Positions 36,147-46,300 of a stretch of DNA of 64,000 bases are shown in pieces. The translations under genes and the position numbers were made by a program. How positions within the stretch are numbered: position 1 is the stretch's first letter; the number at the start of each line of letters is the position of its first letter. The stretch lies in contig JAIVJV010000008.1 of the NCBI GenBank assembly GCA_020199835.1, positions 186,001 through 250,000 on the forward strand, given 5' to 3'. The stretch is from Acidobacteriota bacterium. GTDB taxonomy: Bacteria; Acidobacteriota; Blastocatellia; Pyrinomonadales; Pyrinomonadaceae. The notes under the pieces are model-generated. The model had not been told where the DNA came from. It searched no databases and was given only the letters and a program-made list of their open reading frames with translations.

Positions 36147-38624
36147 TTATTCGTACCTCAGCGAGATTGTTGGTTCGACTTTCGTCGCCCTTCGTCCAGG
36201 AATATAACAAGCCAACGCGGCCACAGAGATCAGCAGCAACGAGATCAGCGAGAACGTCGGCACGTCGGTCGGCTCAACGCCGAAGAGCATCGTCTCCATC
36301 AAACGCGTCAACGCAAACGCCGCGAGCAACCCGATGCCCACGCCGATTAGCGCCAGCTTCATCCCGTGGCCCAGGATCATCGCGAACACGTCGCGCGGAC
36401 GCGCGCCAATCGCCATGCGAATGCCGATCTCGTGCGTGCGTTGCGTCACCGAGTAAGACATCACCCCATAAATACCGACGATCGCCAGCACGAGCGCGAT
36501 GCCTGCAAAGATACTCAGCAGCGTCAGATTCAAACGTTCAGTCTGCACCGACTCAGCGCGGATCTCATACATCGTGCGCGGGTTATAGATCGGTTGATCC
36601 GGATCGATCTGCCTCACGGCCGCACGCACAGACGAAAGCAACTGGTTGGGATCCGAGCTGCCTTTTACGATCACCGTCATGGCGCCCGAACCTATCTGGT
36701 TAAACGGAAAATACCCCTGGACGCGATCGCTGTTCTGATTCAGACTCTCCATCTTCACACGACCCACGACGCCGATGACTTCCAGTACTTGCGCGTCGCT
36801 CTCACGGCCGAGCCTGATTCGTTTACCAACCGCTTCTTCATTGGGCCAATAGCGCCGGGCAAACTCCTCGTCGATGATGATCGTATTCAGACCGGCGATG
36901 GATTTTTCTTCTTCATTCATCTTGCTCAAATCGCGTCCCTCGAGATGCGACCGATCGTCGCTAGCCGTAAATGCACGGCCTCGCAAAATGGGAATGTTCA
37001 TCGCACGGAAGTAGTCCGGTGTTACCAAACACGCTTCCATCAGCGGTTGTTGTTCGGGCGGTGGAACCGGCCGTCCCTCGATGATGAATCCCGTCTGCCA
37101 ACCGTTATTGCCGAGTGGTAACCCGGAGGCAGCTGCGGCGGATTCAACCCCCGGCAACGCGTGAAGGTTCTCCAGCAAGCGGTCGAAGAAAGAGAGAGAG
37201 TTTTCTACCGTCGGGTATTTTTGATCCGGCAAGGAGACGCTGAAACTCGTCACGTGTTCATAAGAGAAACCCGGATTCACTTTTTGCAGCAGGTAAAAAC
37301 TACGAATCATCAAACCCGCGCCGATCAACAACACGAGGGTCGTGGCTACTTCCATGACGACGAGCGAGCTGCGTAACCATTGCCGCCCGGTGACACCGCG
37401 GCCGGTCTCTTTCAACGTCTCGTGAACGTCTAATTCGCCGGCCTGAAGTGCCGGAACGAGTCCGAACAGGATGCCGGTGAGAAACGAAACACCGATCGTA
37501 AACCCGAGCACGGTCCAATCGAGTCCGATCTCACTCGAACGCGGAATCGCATTGGGACTGACATAAAGAATTAGATCGATGCCCCATCTCGCCAGCAACA
37601 GTCCGATCGCGCCGCCAAGCAACGAAAGCAAAACGCTTTCGGTCAGCAACTGCCGGCTGAGGCGCCATCGACTTGCACCGACAGCCGTGCGAATCGCCAT
37701 CTCTTTGCGACGCGCACTCGCGCGAGCGAGCAACAGGTTCGCAATGTTGGCGCAGGCGATCAACAGCACGAATCCCACGGCTGCAAAGATCACCCAAAGC
37801 GCGCGGCGGATGTCGCTGACAAAAATCTCGCTCAACGGTTGCAGCTTTATGCGAGTGCCGGCATTCGTGTCGGGATACTGCTTCTCCAGATTCGCGGCGA
37901 GCGTGTTCATGTCCGCATCCGCCTGCTCGAACGTGACGCCAGGTTTGAGACGTGCAACTCCGTAGAGACCCGGATGATTACCACGGCTCTGCCAACCCGG
38001 CTGATCCGACAGTTGGCCCACCGGAACATACATCTCCATGCGGAACGACCCCGGACTCGGGCCGATGAACGTTGGCGGCATGACACCGATTACTGTGTAG
38101 CTCTTGCCGTTAAGGGTAATCGGCTGGTTCAGGATGCTCGTCTGGCCGCCAAAGCGGCGTTGCCACAAGCCGTAACCCAATACAACGACGGGCGCGGCAC
38201 CCGGCTTGTCTTCATCGTTGGTGAACACTCGGCCATGCAGCGCATTGACGCGTAACACGGTAAACAGGTCAGCCGACATTTGGCCGGCAATGAGGCGTTC
38301 AACTTCTCCACTGCCGGTCAGGTTGTAGCTGCCGCGGTTGTAGACACCTATTTTTTCAAACGACTGGTTGTGCGTGCGCCAGTCGAGGAAGTTTGGATAG
38401 GAGATCGACATCTCGTCGAGCACCTGGCTTTTTTCGTGAAGGAACACCAGACGATCGGATTCGCTGTAAGGCAACGGCCGCAGCAGCACCGTGTTGACAA
38501 CGCTGAAGATCGCGGTGTTGGCGCCGATGCCGAGCGCGAGCGCAAGGATCACGATTGCGGACACAGCGCGATTTTTCCAGAGCATTCGCAAACCGTAACG
38601 GATGTCTTGCCACAGTGTAGCCAT
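36147..38624 (-). CDS. ADOP permease B
   Basis: An 825-residue double MacB/FtsX permease. Half 1 core [27 protein letters not shown]; half 2 [20 protein letters not shown]. The first periplasmic domain has the [15 protein letters not shown] signature of the more common subfamily here. The second carries a long insert ([20 protein letters not shown]) absent from its neighbours. The C-terminal tail [15 protein letters not shown] departs from the array consensus [13 protein letters not shown] lies 9 nt upstream of the ATG; a 56-nt gap separates it from permease C. Confidence 0.9.
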   Translation of the reverse strand: MATLWQDIRYGLRMLWKNRAVSAIVILALALGIGANTAIFSVVNTVLLRPLPYSESDRLVFLHEKSQVLDEMSISYPNFLDWRTHNQSFEKIGVYNRGSYNLTGSGEVERLIAGQMSADLFTVLRVNALHGRVFTNDEDKPGAAPVVVLGYGLWQRRFGGQTSILNQPITLNGKSYTVIGVMPPTFIGPSPGSFRMEMYVPVGQLSDQPGWQSRGNHPGLYGVARLKPGVTFEQADADMNTLAANLEKQYPDTNAGTRIKLQPLSEIFVSDIRRALWVIFAAVGFVLLIACANIANLLLARASARRKEMAIRTAVGASRWRLSRQLLTESVLLSLLGGAIGLLLARWGIDLILYVSPNAIPRSSEIGLDWTVLGFTIGVSFLTGILFGLVPALQAGELDVHETLKETGRGVTGRQWLRSSLVVMEVATTLVLLIGAGLMIRSFYLLQKVNPGFSYEHVTSFSVSLPDQKYPTVENSLSFFDRLLENLHALPGVESAAAASGLPLGNNGWQTGFIIEGRPVPPPEQQPLMEACLVTPDYFRAMNIPILRGRAFTASDDRSHLEGRDLSKMNEEEKSIAGLNTIIIDEEFARRYWPNEEAVGKRIRLGRESDAQVLEVIGVVGRVKMESLNQNSDRVQGYFPFNQIGSGAMTVIVKGSSDPNQLLSSVRAAVRQIDPDQPIYNPRTMYEIRAESVQTERLNLTLLSIFAGIALVLAIVGIYGVMSYSVTQRTHEIGIRMAIGARPRDVFAMILGHGMKLALIGVGIGLLAAFALTRLMETMLFGVEPTDVPTFSLISLLLISVAALACYIPGRRATKVEPTISLRYE

Positions 38625-38657
38625 CGTGTTTCTCCTAAGAATTGGATCGTCTGTTCT

Positions 38658-38678
38658 GGGCTTTAAATTTTTAAACCC
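38658..38678. repeat. AT-centred near-palindrome between permeases C and B
   Basis: GGGCTTTAAA and TTTAAACCC face each other over 21 bp with one mismatch. The site starts 3 nt beyond the stop of permease C, whose TAA is at 38681-38683. It could slow or partly terminate transcription from C into B, or be an operator. No T-run follows. Confidence 0.3.
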
Positions 38679-38680
38679 TC

Positions 38681-41179
38681 TTACTCGTACCTTAGCGCTA
38701 CCAACGGATCAATCTTCGTCGCCCGCCGCGCGGGAACGTAACACGCAACCAGCGCCACGAACATCAGCAACACCGTGACGCCCGCGAACGTCAACGTGTC
38801 GGTCGTACTGACAAACAACAACTCTGCTTCGAGCAAAGCGCTCTCCGCTACACGCATCAGCACGACCGCGAGCAACAGTCCCGCCCCGAGTCCATAACCC
38901 ACCAGCAGCATGCCCTGGCGCACGATGAGCTTCAGGATCTCGCCGTGCGGCGCGCCGAGCGCGAGACGAATGCCGACTTCGCGCGTGCGTTGGGCCACTG
39001 AATACGAAATCACGCCGTAGATACCCACCGACGCGAGCAGCAGCGCCATCAAGCCACACGCCGCCATCACCGCGCCGATGAGTCGAAACGGAAAGAGCGC
39101 CACTCTGAAGTAGTCCGGGAGCGTTTGCACATCATTGACGGGGATCGTGCGGTCAAGATCGCGGATCGCCTGCCGCACGGACGCAGTCAAACTATTCGCA
39201 TCGCCGTTTGCATGGACCATCAGCGTCATCTGTGCGTCGCCAATCTGGTACAACGGCAGCGCGAAGAACGGCCGCACCTCCTGGTTCAACGATTGCCAGT
39301 GGCTGTCGCGAATCATGCCGACGATTTCACACTGCTCGATCTTCGTCGAGCGTCCACTGTGTTTCGCGAGGTGTTTACCGAGCGGCGATGCGCCGCCAAA
39401 ATATTTTTGTGCGAATGCTTCGTTTACGATCGCGACGCAGGGCGCTCCTTCGCGATCGCGCTCGTCGAAATCGCGTCCCTGCAAAAACGGCATTTTCAGG
39501 TTCGTGAAATAACGCGGCCCAGCGACAGTCGCATCGATCTCTTTGCTCTCGCCCGGCTGCCGCTTGTAGCCTTCGATGTCGGTGCTCCGTCGCGAACGGC
39601 CCAGGATCCCGCCGGGCACAACATCAACCAGACCTACCGCCTGCACTCCCGGCAAAGCCGCGACCCGTTCCGACAGATTGCGGTAAAACTCTCGCGACTT
39701 CGCTTCATCGTAATCATCTTCATCCAGCACGAGCGGCGCCACGAGAATGTTGTCAGTACTGAAACCCAAACGCGTCGGCCGCGCCTTCTCCAAACTTCGC
39801 CACACCAAACCCGCGCCGATCAACAGCAGCAACGAAAACGCCACCTGGGCCACCACCAACGCCCTGCGAATGCGCGACTTGCGGTAGCGTCCGGTTGCAA
39901 GACTCGAGTCGTCTTTCAACACAGTCGCCACTTCGGCTTTTGAACTGTGCAGCGCCGGCGCCAGTCCGAACAACACGCCCGTAATACTCGCAAACGCGAA
40001 CGTGTAAACGAGCACGCGCCAGTCGAGACTGAGATCGATCGCGACGCGTATCCCTTCCGGCAAAGCGGGCATGAACGCCATCACGAGCTGGATCAACCAA
40101 ACGGCCAGCAGCAGCCCGGCGCCGCCGGCGATCAACGACAAGAGCACGCTCTCAGTGAGTAGTTGCCGAACGATGCGTGAACGCCGTGCGCCCAACGCGA
40201 GCCGGATCGCTATCTCGTTGCGTCTCACTACCGCGCGTGCGAGCAACATGCTCGCGAGATTCATACACGCTATCAGCAGCACGAGATTCACGATCACAAA
40301 CAACCCTACCGCGCCCGCGTAAGCGATTTCGCGCATCTGCGGATGCACACGTGTTTCGCTTTCTGAGAGCACCGTAACGAAGAGTTCCTTTTGCGGCCGT
40401 CGCCACTCTTCCGGATACGCCGCGCGCATCTCGTGGGTGAGCAGATCGAAGCGCGCGCGTGCTTGTGTCATCGTGGCGCCGGGTTTCAGCCTGCCGACAA
40501 GCATCAGCCAGCGGTTGCCGCGACTCGTCACGATGCGTTCACCCATAGTTCGTTCCAGGTGAGGCATCATCATTGCCGGCACCCAGATCTCGATCGCGAG
40601 GCCGCGAAACATTCCCGTGTACTGCGGTGGAGCAATACCGATGACAGTCAATGGCTGTTTGTTAACGGTGATTGTTTTGCCGACGAGTTCCGGATCGGAG
40701 TTGAACCTTCGCTGCCAGAGCGCGTGCCCGACAACGGCAACGGGGTATTGACCGGGCGCGACGTCTTCTTCAGCCAGAATCGTGCGGCCTTTGTATGCGG
40801 GCACACCAAGCACGTCGAAGTAGTTTCCCGAAACTGCCTCGCCCCAGATTTGTTCGACCTGGTTTCCGTCGTCGAGTTTGAACTGCCTGATCCCGTAGGC
40901 GGCGAGTCCGCTCAACACTTCGTTGTGATCGCGAAGATCGAGATAGCTCGGATACGAGCAGGTTTGGTAAGGCTGGTTGCGATCGCCGGTGTAGAGTTCG
41001 ACGAGTTGGTCCGGGTTCGCGACCGCGCGTGGGCGCAACAACAGCGAGTTGACGAGGCTGAAGATTACGGAGTTTGCGCCGATGCCGACCGCGAGTGACA
41101 CGATCGCGACGACGGTAACGCCTCTATTTTTCCAGAGTTGCTTGACGCCGTAGCGGAGATCCTGGATTAGTGTATCCAT
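38681..41179 (-). CDS. ADOP permease C
   Basis: An 832-residue double permease of the second subfamily, recognised by [23 protein letters not shown] after the first helix and [22 protein letters not shown] in the first periplasmic domain. Half 1 core reads [27 protein letters not shown] with Met in place of the usual Ala; half 2 is [20 protein letters not shown]. The last loop ([17 protein letters not shown]) is longer than in the other copies. It ends [15 protein letters not shown] and lies 20 nt downstream of permease D. Confidence 0.9.
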   Translation of the reverse strand: MDTLIQDLRYGVKQLWKNRGVTVVAIVSLAVGIGANSVIFSLVNSLLLRPRAVANPDQLVELYTGDRNQPYQTCSYPSYLDLRDHNEVLSGLAAYGIRQFKLDDGNQVEQIWGEAVSGNYFDVLGVPAYKGRTILAEEDVAPGQYPVAVVGHALWQRRFNSDPELVGKTITVNKQPLTVIGIAPPQYTGMFRGLAIEIWVPAMMMPHLERTMGERIVTSRGNRWLMLVGRLKPGATMTQARARFDLLTHEMRAAYPEEWRRPQKELFVTVLSESETRVHPQMREIAYAGAVGLFVIVNLVLLIACMNLASMLLARAVVRRNEIAIRLALGARRSRIVRQLLTESVLLSLIAGGAGLLLAVWLIQLVMAFMPALPEGIRVAIDLSLDWRVLVYTFAFASITGVLFGLAPALHSSKAEVATVLKDDSSLATGRYRKSRIRRALVVAQVAFSLLLLIGAGLVWRSLEKARPTRLGFSTDNILVAPLVLDEDDYDEAKSREFYRNLSERVAALPGVQAVGLVDVVPGGILGRSRRSTDIEGYKRQPGESKEIDATVAGPRYFTNLKMPFLQGRDFDERDREGAPCVAIVNEAFAQKYFGGASPLGKHLAKHSGRSTKIEQCEIVGMIRDSHWQSLNQEVRPFFALPLYQIGDAQMTLMVHANGDANSLTASVRQAIRDLDRTIPVNDVQTLPDYFRVALFPFRLIGAVMAACGLMALLLASVGIYGVISYSVAQRTREVGIRLALGAPHGEILKLIVRQGMLLVGYGLGAGLLLAVVLMRVAESALLEAELLFVSTTDTLTFAGVTVLLMFVALVACYVPARRATKIDPLVALRYE

Positions 41180-41199
41180 CCTGTTTTATCCGTGGTTAC

Positions 41200-43656
41200 T
41201 TACTCGTACCTTAGCGCTACCAACGGATCTACTTTCGTCGCCCGCCTCGCTGGTAAATAACACGCCAGCAGCGCTGTAAGCGTCAGCACGACAACAACAC
41301 CGGCAAAGATGCTCGTATCCGTCGGCGTCACACCAAACAACAACCCACTCATCAACCGCGTCAACGCAAACGCCCCGATAAGACCAATCGCCTCGCCGAT
41401 CAGCGCAAGCAACATCCCCTGCTTCAACACGAGCTTCAACACGTCGGTAACGTTCGCACCCAGCGCCATGCGAATACCCAACTCCTGCGTACGTTGCGTG
41501 ACCGCATACGACAGCAAACCATAAATACCGACTGCTGACAGCAACAGCGCGAGTCCGCCAAAGAGCAACATCAACACCATGTTCAAACGCGGTTGCGCGA
41601 TACTCGCGGAAACGATCTCATCCAGGGTGCTGACCTTCGAGATTGGTTGATTGGGATCGATGGACCACACCGCCTGCCGCAACGAAGTTGTGATTGCCAA
41701 CGGCTCGCTGGTCGTGCGCACGAGGATCGTCATGTCATTGAGCGGCGCCTGCGCTGCCGGCACGTAATACGCAGGCTCGGATTCAGCCGCGAGCCCATCA
41801 AACTTCACATCGCGAACCACGCCCACGATCTCGAAGGACGTCAGACGTTTTTGCTGCCAGATTCTTCCCGGCGGCGACGGACGAATGCGCCGGCCGATCG
41901 GCTCCTCGCTCGGAAAGTAATGACGCACGAAAGCTTCGTTCACGATCACCACGCCCGGATGATCCGCGTCGTCCTGTGGTGTGAACGCACGGCCGCGCAT
42001 GATCTCGGCTTTCACTGTTTCGAAATATAGTGGTCCAACCGGAATGAAGTTCGCCGATGGCGGCTGGCTGTTCGACGCAACTCGTCCCTCTATGCGAAAC
42101 GAGTCGAGCCAGTTTGACTGTAACGGATGGTCGTAGGCGATCGTCGCCGTTTCCACGCCCGGCAACGCTGAGACGCGTTCGAGCAGTTGTTTGTAGAAGT
42201 TGTTGATGTCGGCGGGTTCCGCATACTTCGTGGGCGGCAAAGTCAGTTCGGCGGACAACACGCGCTCCGCCCTGAAGCCAGGATCGACGCGTTGCAGCAA
42301 CCAGAAACTCTTCACCAGCAAACCCGCGCCGATCACCAGCATGACCGCCATGCTCACCTGAAACACAACGAGGAACTGCCGAAAGCGCAAACGCGCGGCC
42401 CCTGGACCAGACGTGCGGCCACTCTGTTCGAGCGCCGTCTGCAAATCCGGTTTGGACGCGTGCCATGCCGGAACCAACCCGAACAAAAGGCACGTCACGA
42501 GCGACAGTAACAACGTAAACCCGAGCACACGCCAGTCCAACCCGACCTGCGCCAGCCGCGGAATACGTTGCGCCACCACATTCAGCAACAAGAGCTTCAA
42601 AGCCAACTGAGCGACGAACAGGCCCACCGCCGTGCCGAGCAGCGAAAGCAGCAAGCCCTCCAGGAAAAATTGCCGCACGAGGCGAGCACGGCCCGCTCCC
42701 AACGCGGCGCGAATCGCAACCTCTTTTGTTCGCGCCGCGTGTTGGGCCAGCAACAACCCTGCGATATTCGCACACGCAATCAACAAGACCAGCCCTACTG
42801 CAACCAGCAACGTTACCAGTGCCGGCCGCACATCTCCGACCACCTCGTTCAGAAACTGGTTAACGATGATTCCCTCGTCCTTATTTTCGGGGTGCTCCTG
42901 CGCAAGGCGTGCGCCGATCGTGTTCATCTCGGCGGTCGCCTGCTGAATTGTGACCTCCGGCTTCAACCTGGCCACGACGCCCAGAATGTGAGCACTTCGA
43001 AGCGCAGCAAAGTGCACGAAGTAAGACATCGGGCGCCAGAAGTCCTGTCCTGTTTCGTCGAAGTGGATACGGCCGTCGGTAGTCGGGCGCGCTGGATATG
43101 CTCCTGGAGGCATCACTCCGACAACGACCCAACTGTTGCCATCCAGTGTGATGGTGCGATTGATGACGTTCTTGTCGCCGCCGTAGCGTCGCTGCCATAT
43201 GCCGTGACCCAGAATCACGACCTTATCTTTTCCGAGTTCGTACTCTTCGGCGGCGAACGTGCGGCCGAGTGCCGGGTGAACACCAACCACTTCGAAGTAA
43301 CCGGGAGTCACTCCGGTCCCTGACAGTTGCTCGGGGTCGCCGTCGCCGGTGAGCGTTGCGGTCGCGCCGCCAAACGCAGCGACGTCTTCGAAGACAGTAT
43401 TCTGTTTCTTCCAGTCGAGGAAGTTCGCGGGCGCCGCACGCCAGCGCCCGTGTTGCGGCACGTTTTCCCAAATCGAAACGAGGCGATCCGGATCTTTGTA
43501 AGGCAGCGGATTCAGCAGGACTGCGCTGACCACGCTGAAGATCGCGGTGTTCGCGCCGATGCCGAGCGCGAGCGTGATCACCGCGATCAGCGACACGCCG
43601 GGATTTTTCGTTAACATGCGAACGCCGTAACGAAGATCTTTAAGGAGAGTTTCCAT
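41200..43656 (-). CDS. ADOP permease D
   Basis: An 818-residue double permease. I place the start at the ATG at 43656 (METLLKDLRYGVRML), which matches all other copies; the open frame to 43860 only exists because the upstream palindrome and the end of gene E lack stops in this frame. Half 1 core: CANIAGLLLAQHAARTKEVAIRAALGA, where GLLLAQ replaces NLLLAR. Half 2: QRTQELGIRMALGANVTDVL. The first periplasmic domain has NFLDWKKQNTVFEDVAAFGG and an insert (PARPTTDGRIHFDETG) near residue 190. Its tail is the array consensus [15 protein letters not shown]. Confidence 0.9.
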   Translation of the reverse strand: METLLKDLRYGVRMLTKNPGVSLIAVITLALGIGANTAIFSVVSAVLLNPLPYKDPDRLVSIWENVPQHGRWRAAPANFLDWKKQNTVFEDVAAFGGATATLTGDGDPEQLSGTGVTPGYFEVVGVHPALGRTFAAEEYELGKDKVVILGHGIWQRRYGGDKNVINRTITLDGNSWVVVGVMPPGAYPARPTTDGRIHFDETGQDFWRPMSYFVHFAALRSAHILGVVARLKPEVTIQQATAEMNTIGARLAQEHPENKDEGIIVNQFLNEVVGDVRPALVTLLVAVGLVLLIACANIAGLLLAQHAARTKEVAIRAALGAGRARLVRQFFLEGLLLSLLGTAVGLFVAQLALKLLLLNVVAQRIPRLAQVGLDWRVLGFTLLLSLVTCLLFGLVPAWHASKPDLQTALEQSGRTSGPGAARLRFRQFLVVFQVSMAVMLVIGAGLLVKSFWLLQRVDPGFRAERVLSAELTLPPTKYAEPADINNFYKQLLERVSALPGVETATIAYDHPLQSNWLDSFRIEGRVASNSQPPSANFIPVGPLYFETVKAEIMRGRAFTPQDDADHPGVVIVNEAFVRHYFPSEEPIGRRIRPSPPGRIWQQKRLTSFEIVGVVRDVKFDGLAAESEPAYYVPAAQAPLNDMTILVRTTSEPLAITTSLRQAVWSIDPNQPISKVSTLDEIVSASIAQPRLNMVLMLLFGGLALLLSAVGIYGLLSYAVTQRTQELGIRMALGANVTDVLKLVLKQGMLLALIGEAIGLIGAFALTRLMSGLLFGVTPTDTSIFAGVVVVLTLTALLACYLPARRATKVDPLVALRYE

Positions 43657-43673
43657 AAGATTTACTCCTACCT

Positions 43674-43747
43674 GGGACCGCAGGCGTCTCGCCTGCAAGG
43701 TGTCGAACGAGCCATCCATGAGTTGCAGGCGAGACGCCTGCGGTCCC
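43674..43747. repeat. Nested REP-like palindrome (25-bp arms) between permeases E and D
   Basis: Two perfect 25-bp inverted arms (43674-43698 and 43723-43747) flank a 24-nt loop. Each arm itself contains a palindrome with a three-base loop, CAGGCG-TCT-CGCCTG and its complement. The whole fills the 100-nt gap between the two genes. The design is that of REP/BIME-type interspersed palindromes. Confidence 0.85.
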
Positions 43748-43756
43748 GGCAAGGGA

Positions 43757-46180
43757 TTACTCGTAGCGCAGTGCGACCATTGGATCGACTTTCGTCGCGC
43801 GCCGCGCCGGAATCCAGCACGCCAGTAACGCAACGGTGGTGAGCAGCAACGGCACCGCAACGAACGTCAGCGGATCGAAAGCTTTGACTCCGAACAACAA
43901 CGAACTCATCAAACGCGTCAACGCGAACGCTGCCGCGAGACCGATCGCAACGCCGAGCAGCGTCAGGCCCATGCCTTTCTTCAACACGAGCGCGAGGATG
44001 TTGCTCCGGTTTGCGCCGAGCGCGATCCGCACGCCGATCTCGTTCGTGTGCTGCGTCACGAAGTACGCGAGCACTCCGTAAATTCCGAGCGACGCGAGCA
44101 ACAACGCGAGTCCCGCAAACGCCGCCAGCATGATCATGCCCATGCGCCGTTGCTCCGCTTCAACGCCTAACACCTCTGACATCGTGGCGATGTTCGAGAT
44201 CGGTTGATCGGGATCGACTTCGCGAATGATCTGCCGCACTGCTCCGACGACGTTCGACGTATCGCCGCTCGTGCGTATCGCCAGAGCGCGCGGAACGAAA
44301 CCGGGCCAGTCCGTGACCTGTCGATACGGCAGGTACATCTCCGCCTTCACGGGTTCGTCGAGTCCCATCTGCCGCACGTCAGCAACGATGCCGATAATCT
44401 CCATCCATTCGCCATCGTTTGGATCGCCGATGTTGAAGCGACGGCCGAGCACATTCTGGCCGGGCCAGTACTGTCGCGCCATCGTCTCGTTGATAATCGC
44501 CACGCGCATCGAGTTTTCGTTGTCGCGTTTGTCGAAGTAGCGTCCGTGGCGCAGCGGGATATTCATCGCCTGGAGATAGTTGGCGCTGACTTCCCGATGG
44601 TTCGCGTCGTAGGCCATGCCCGGGATCGGTGTTGTGATTCCTTCGGGAACGAAGCCGCTCGTGCCGCCTTTCCACACCAGGGGGATAGACGTGGTGTAAC
44701 CGGCAGCGACAACGCCGGGCAGATGCTCGACGCGATCCAGGACCTGTTCGTAGAACGCCTGTCGTTGTTGCGGCTCTCTGTACTTCGTCTGCGGCAGCAC
44801 CGTGCGCATTGTCAGGACTTGCTCGGGTTGCAGTACTGAGTATTGATTGAAGAGTTGAAACAAGGTTTGGATGAGCAGTCCCGCGCCGACGAGCAACACG
44901 AGCGACAACGCGACTTCAAACACGATGAGCGTGCTGCGCAAACGGCCGGTCGAAGTCACGCGCGTACTCTGCTTCAACGCTTCGTTCAAATCGACTTTCG
45001 CTGATTGAAGGGCGGGGACGAGACCGAAGATGACTCCGGTGACCATTGAGATCAAAAGCGTGAACAGCAGGATGCGTGTATCGAGTGTCAGGCTCGTCAA
45101 TAACGCCATCTGTTCGGGAATGAGTTTCTGTAAAAACGCGAAACTCCAGTACGCAAGAATCGAACCGATAATTCCCGCGGCTGCCGCGAGCAACAGACTC
45201 TCGGTGAGCAGTTGTCTGACAACGCGCGGCCGGCTAGCGCCGAGCGCGAGACGCAACGCGATCTCGCGACGACGTGCAACGGCACGCGCGAGCAGCAGTC
45301 CCGCAACGTTTGCGCACGCGATCAGCAACACGCATGCGACGGCGACCAGCAACACGACGAGTGAACTGCGAACATCACCGGTTAGCTGTTCGCGCAAGGG
45401 CATCACAAACGCGCCGAGTTTTCCGTCGAATGTTTGTTGCGGATGATCTTTCCCGATGCGTGCCATCACCCCGGCGAGATCTGCCTGCGCCTGGTCCATC
45501 GTGATGCCGGGCTTCATGCGCGCGACGACTTTGAGGTAGTGACCACCGCGATTCCCGAAACCTTCCGCATCGAGCGCAAGCGGTACCCACAAACGTACGT
45601 CGCTTTCGAAAAACTGAAAGCCCGCGGGCATCACGCCGACAACGGTGTACTTCTCGCCGTTGAGTTGTATGTCCCGATTGACGATTTGCGGATCGCTGCC
45701 GTAGCGAGTCTGCCAGAGCGCGTGACTCAGCACTGCGACTTTCTGCGCGCCGGGACGATCGTCGTCGGCCGTGAAGCCGCGTCCGAGCGCGGGTGGAACA
45801 CCGAAGAGGGGAAAGAAGTTTGCAGTTACTTTGTAAGCGGTGACGCGTTCCGGATCGCCATCGCCAGTCAGGTTGAAAGTGGATTCGGCGCTGGCGGCCA
45901 TGTCTTCAAACGATTGCGTCTGCGTTTTCCAATCGACGTAGTTAGCGGGCGCGGGCGTGTTGCGCGGGAAACCCGCAAACGTCGCGTCTTCCCAGATCAT
46001 TACCAGGCGATCGGGATCGCGAAACTGCAACGGTTTGAGCAGCACCGCGTTGACGACGCTGAAGATGGCGGTGTTGGCGCCGATTCCGAGAGCGAGTGTG
46101 AGCACCGCAACCGCGGTAAACCCCGGACGTTTCCACAATCCGCGCACACCGTAGCGGATGTCTTTGATTAAAGTTTCCAT
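43757..46180 (-). CDS. ADOP permease E
   Basis: An 807-residue double permease. First periplasmic domain: NYVDWKTQTQSFEDMAASAES; half 1 core CANVAGLLLARAVARRREIALRLALGA; half 2 QHTNEIGVRIALGANRSNIL, with His instead of the usual Arg after Gln. The second periplasmic domain holds INETMARQYWPGQNVLGRRFNIG, the MacB-like segment also seen in other copies. It ends RRATKVDPMVALRYE. It is flanked on both sides by the largest gaps of the array (120 nt upstream, 100 nt downstream), each carrying palindromes. Confidence 0.9.
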   Translation of the reverse strand: METLIKDIRYGVRGLWKRPGFTAVAVLTLALGIGANTAIFSVVNAVLLKPLQFRDPDRLVMIWEDATFAGFPRNTPAPANYVDWKTQTQSFEDMAASAESTFNLTGDGDPERVTAYKVTANFFPLFGVPPALGRGFTADDDRPGAQKVAVLSHALWQTRYGSDPQIVNRDIQLNGEKYTVVGVMPAGFQFFESDVRLWVPLALDAEGFGNRGGHYLKVVARMKPGITMDQAQADLAGVMARIGKDHPQQTFDGKLGAFVMPLREQLTGDVRSSLVVLLVAVACVLLIACANVAGLLLARAVARRREIALRLALGASRPRVVRQLLTESLLLAAAAGIIGSILAYWSFAFLQKLIPEQMALLTSLTLDTRILLFTLLISMVTGVIFGLVPALQSAKVDLNEALKQSTRVTSTGRLRSTLIVFEVALSLVLLVGAGLLIQTLFQLFNQYSVLQPEQVLTMRTVLPQTKYREPQQRQAFYEQVLDRVEHLPGVVAAGYTTSIPLVWKGGTSGFVPEGITTPIPGMAYDANHREVSANYLQAMNIPLRHGRYFDKRDNENSMRVAIINETMARQYWPGQNVLGRRFNIGDPNDGEWMEIIGIVADVRQMGLDEPVKAEMYLPYRQVTDWPGFVPRALAIRTSGDTSNVVGAVRQIIREVDPDQPISNIATMSEVLGVEAEQRRMGMIMLAAFAGLALLLASLGIYGVLAYFVTQHTNEIGVRIALGANRSNILALVLKKGMGLTLLGVAIGLAAAFALTRLMSSLLFGVKAFDPLTFVAVPLLLTTVALLACWIPARRATKVDPMVALRYE

Positions 46181-46256
46181 TGCTGATTAAAACTTCCCCT
46201 TTGTCCTGTAACACCACAATCACTTCAAATGTGACGCTGAAGCGCGTACTGCTCTG

Positions 46257-46271
46257 AACGCCGAAGGCGTT
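46257..46271. repeat. Short palindrome between permeases F and E
   Basis: AACGCC-GAA-GGCGTT, a 6-bp perfect stem with a three-base loop, in the 120-nt gap. GGCGTTTAG recurs 17 nt later (46284-46292), so part of the unit is duplicated. The compact three-base loop is shared with the palindromes at 43674-43747 and 51169-51181. Confidence 0.5.
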
Positions 46272-46300
46272 TAGGCCCAACTCGGCGTTTAGGTCCTACA

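Noticed and set aside
43657-43860. N-terminal extension of permease D by 68 residues
   Set aside because: It reads through the REP-like palindrome and the end of gene E; METLLKDLRYG at 43656 matches the start of every other copy.
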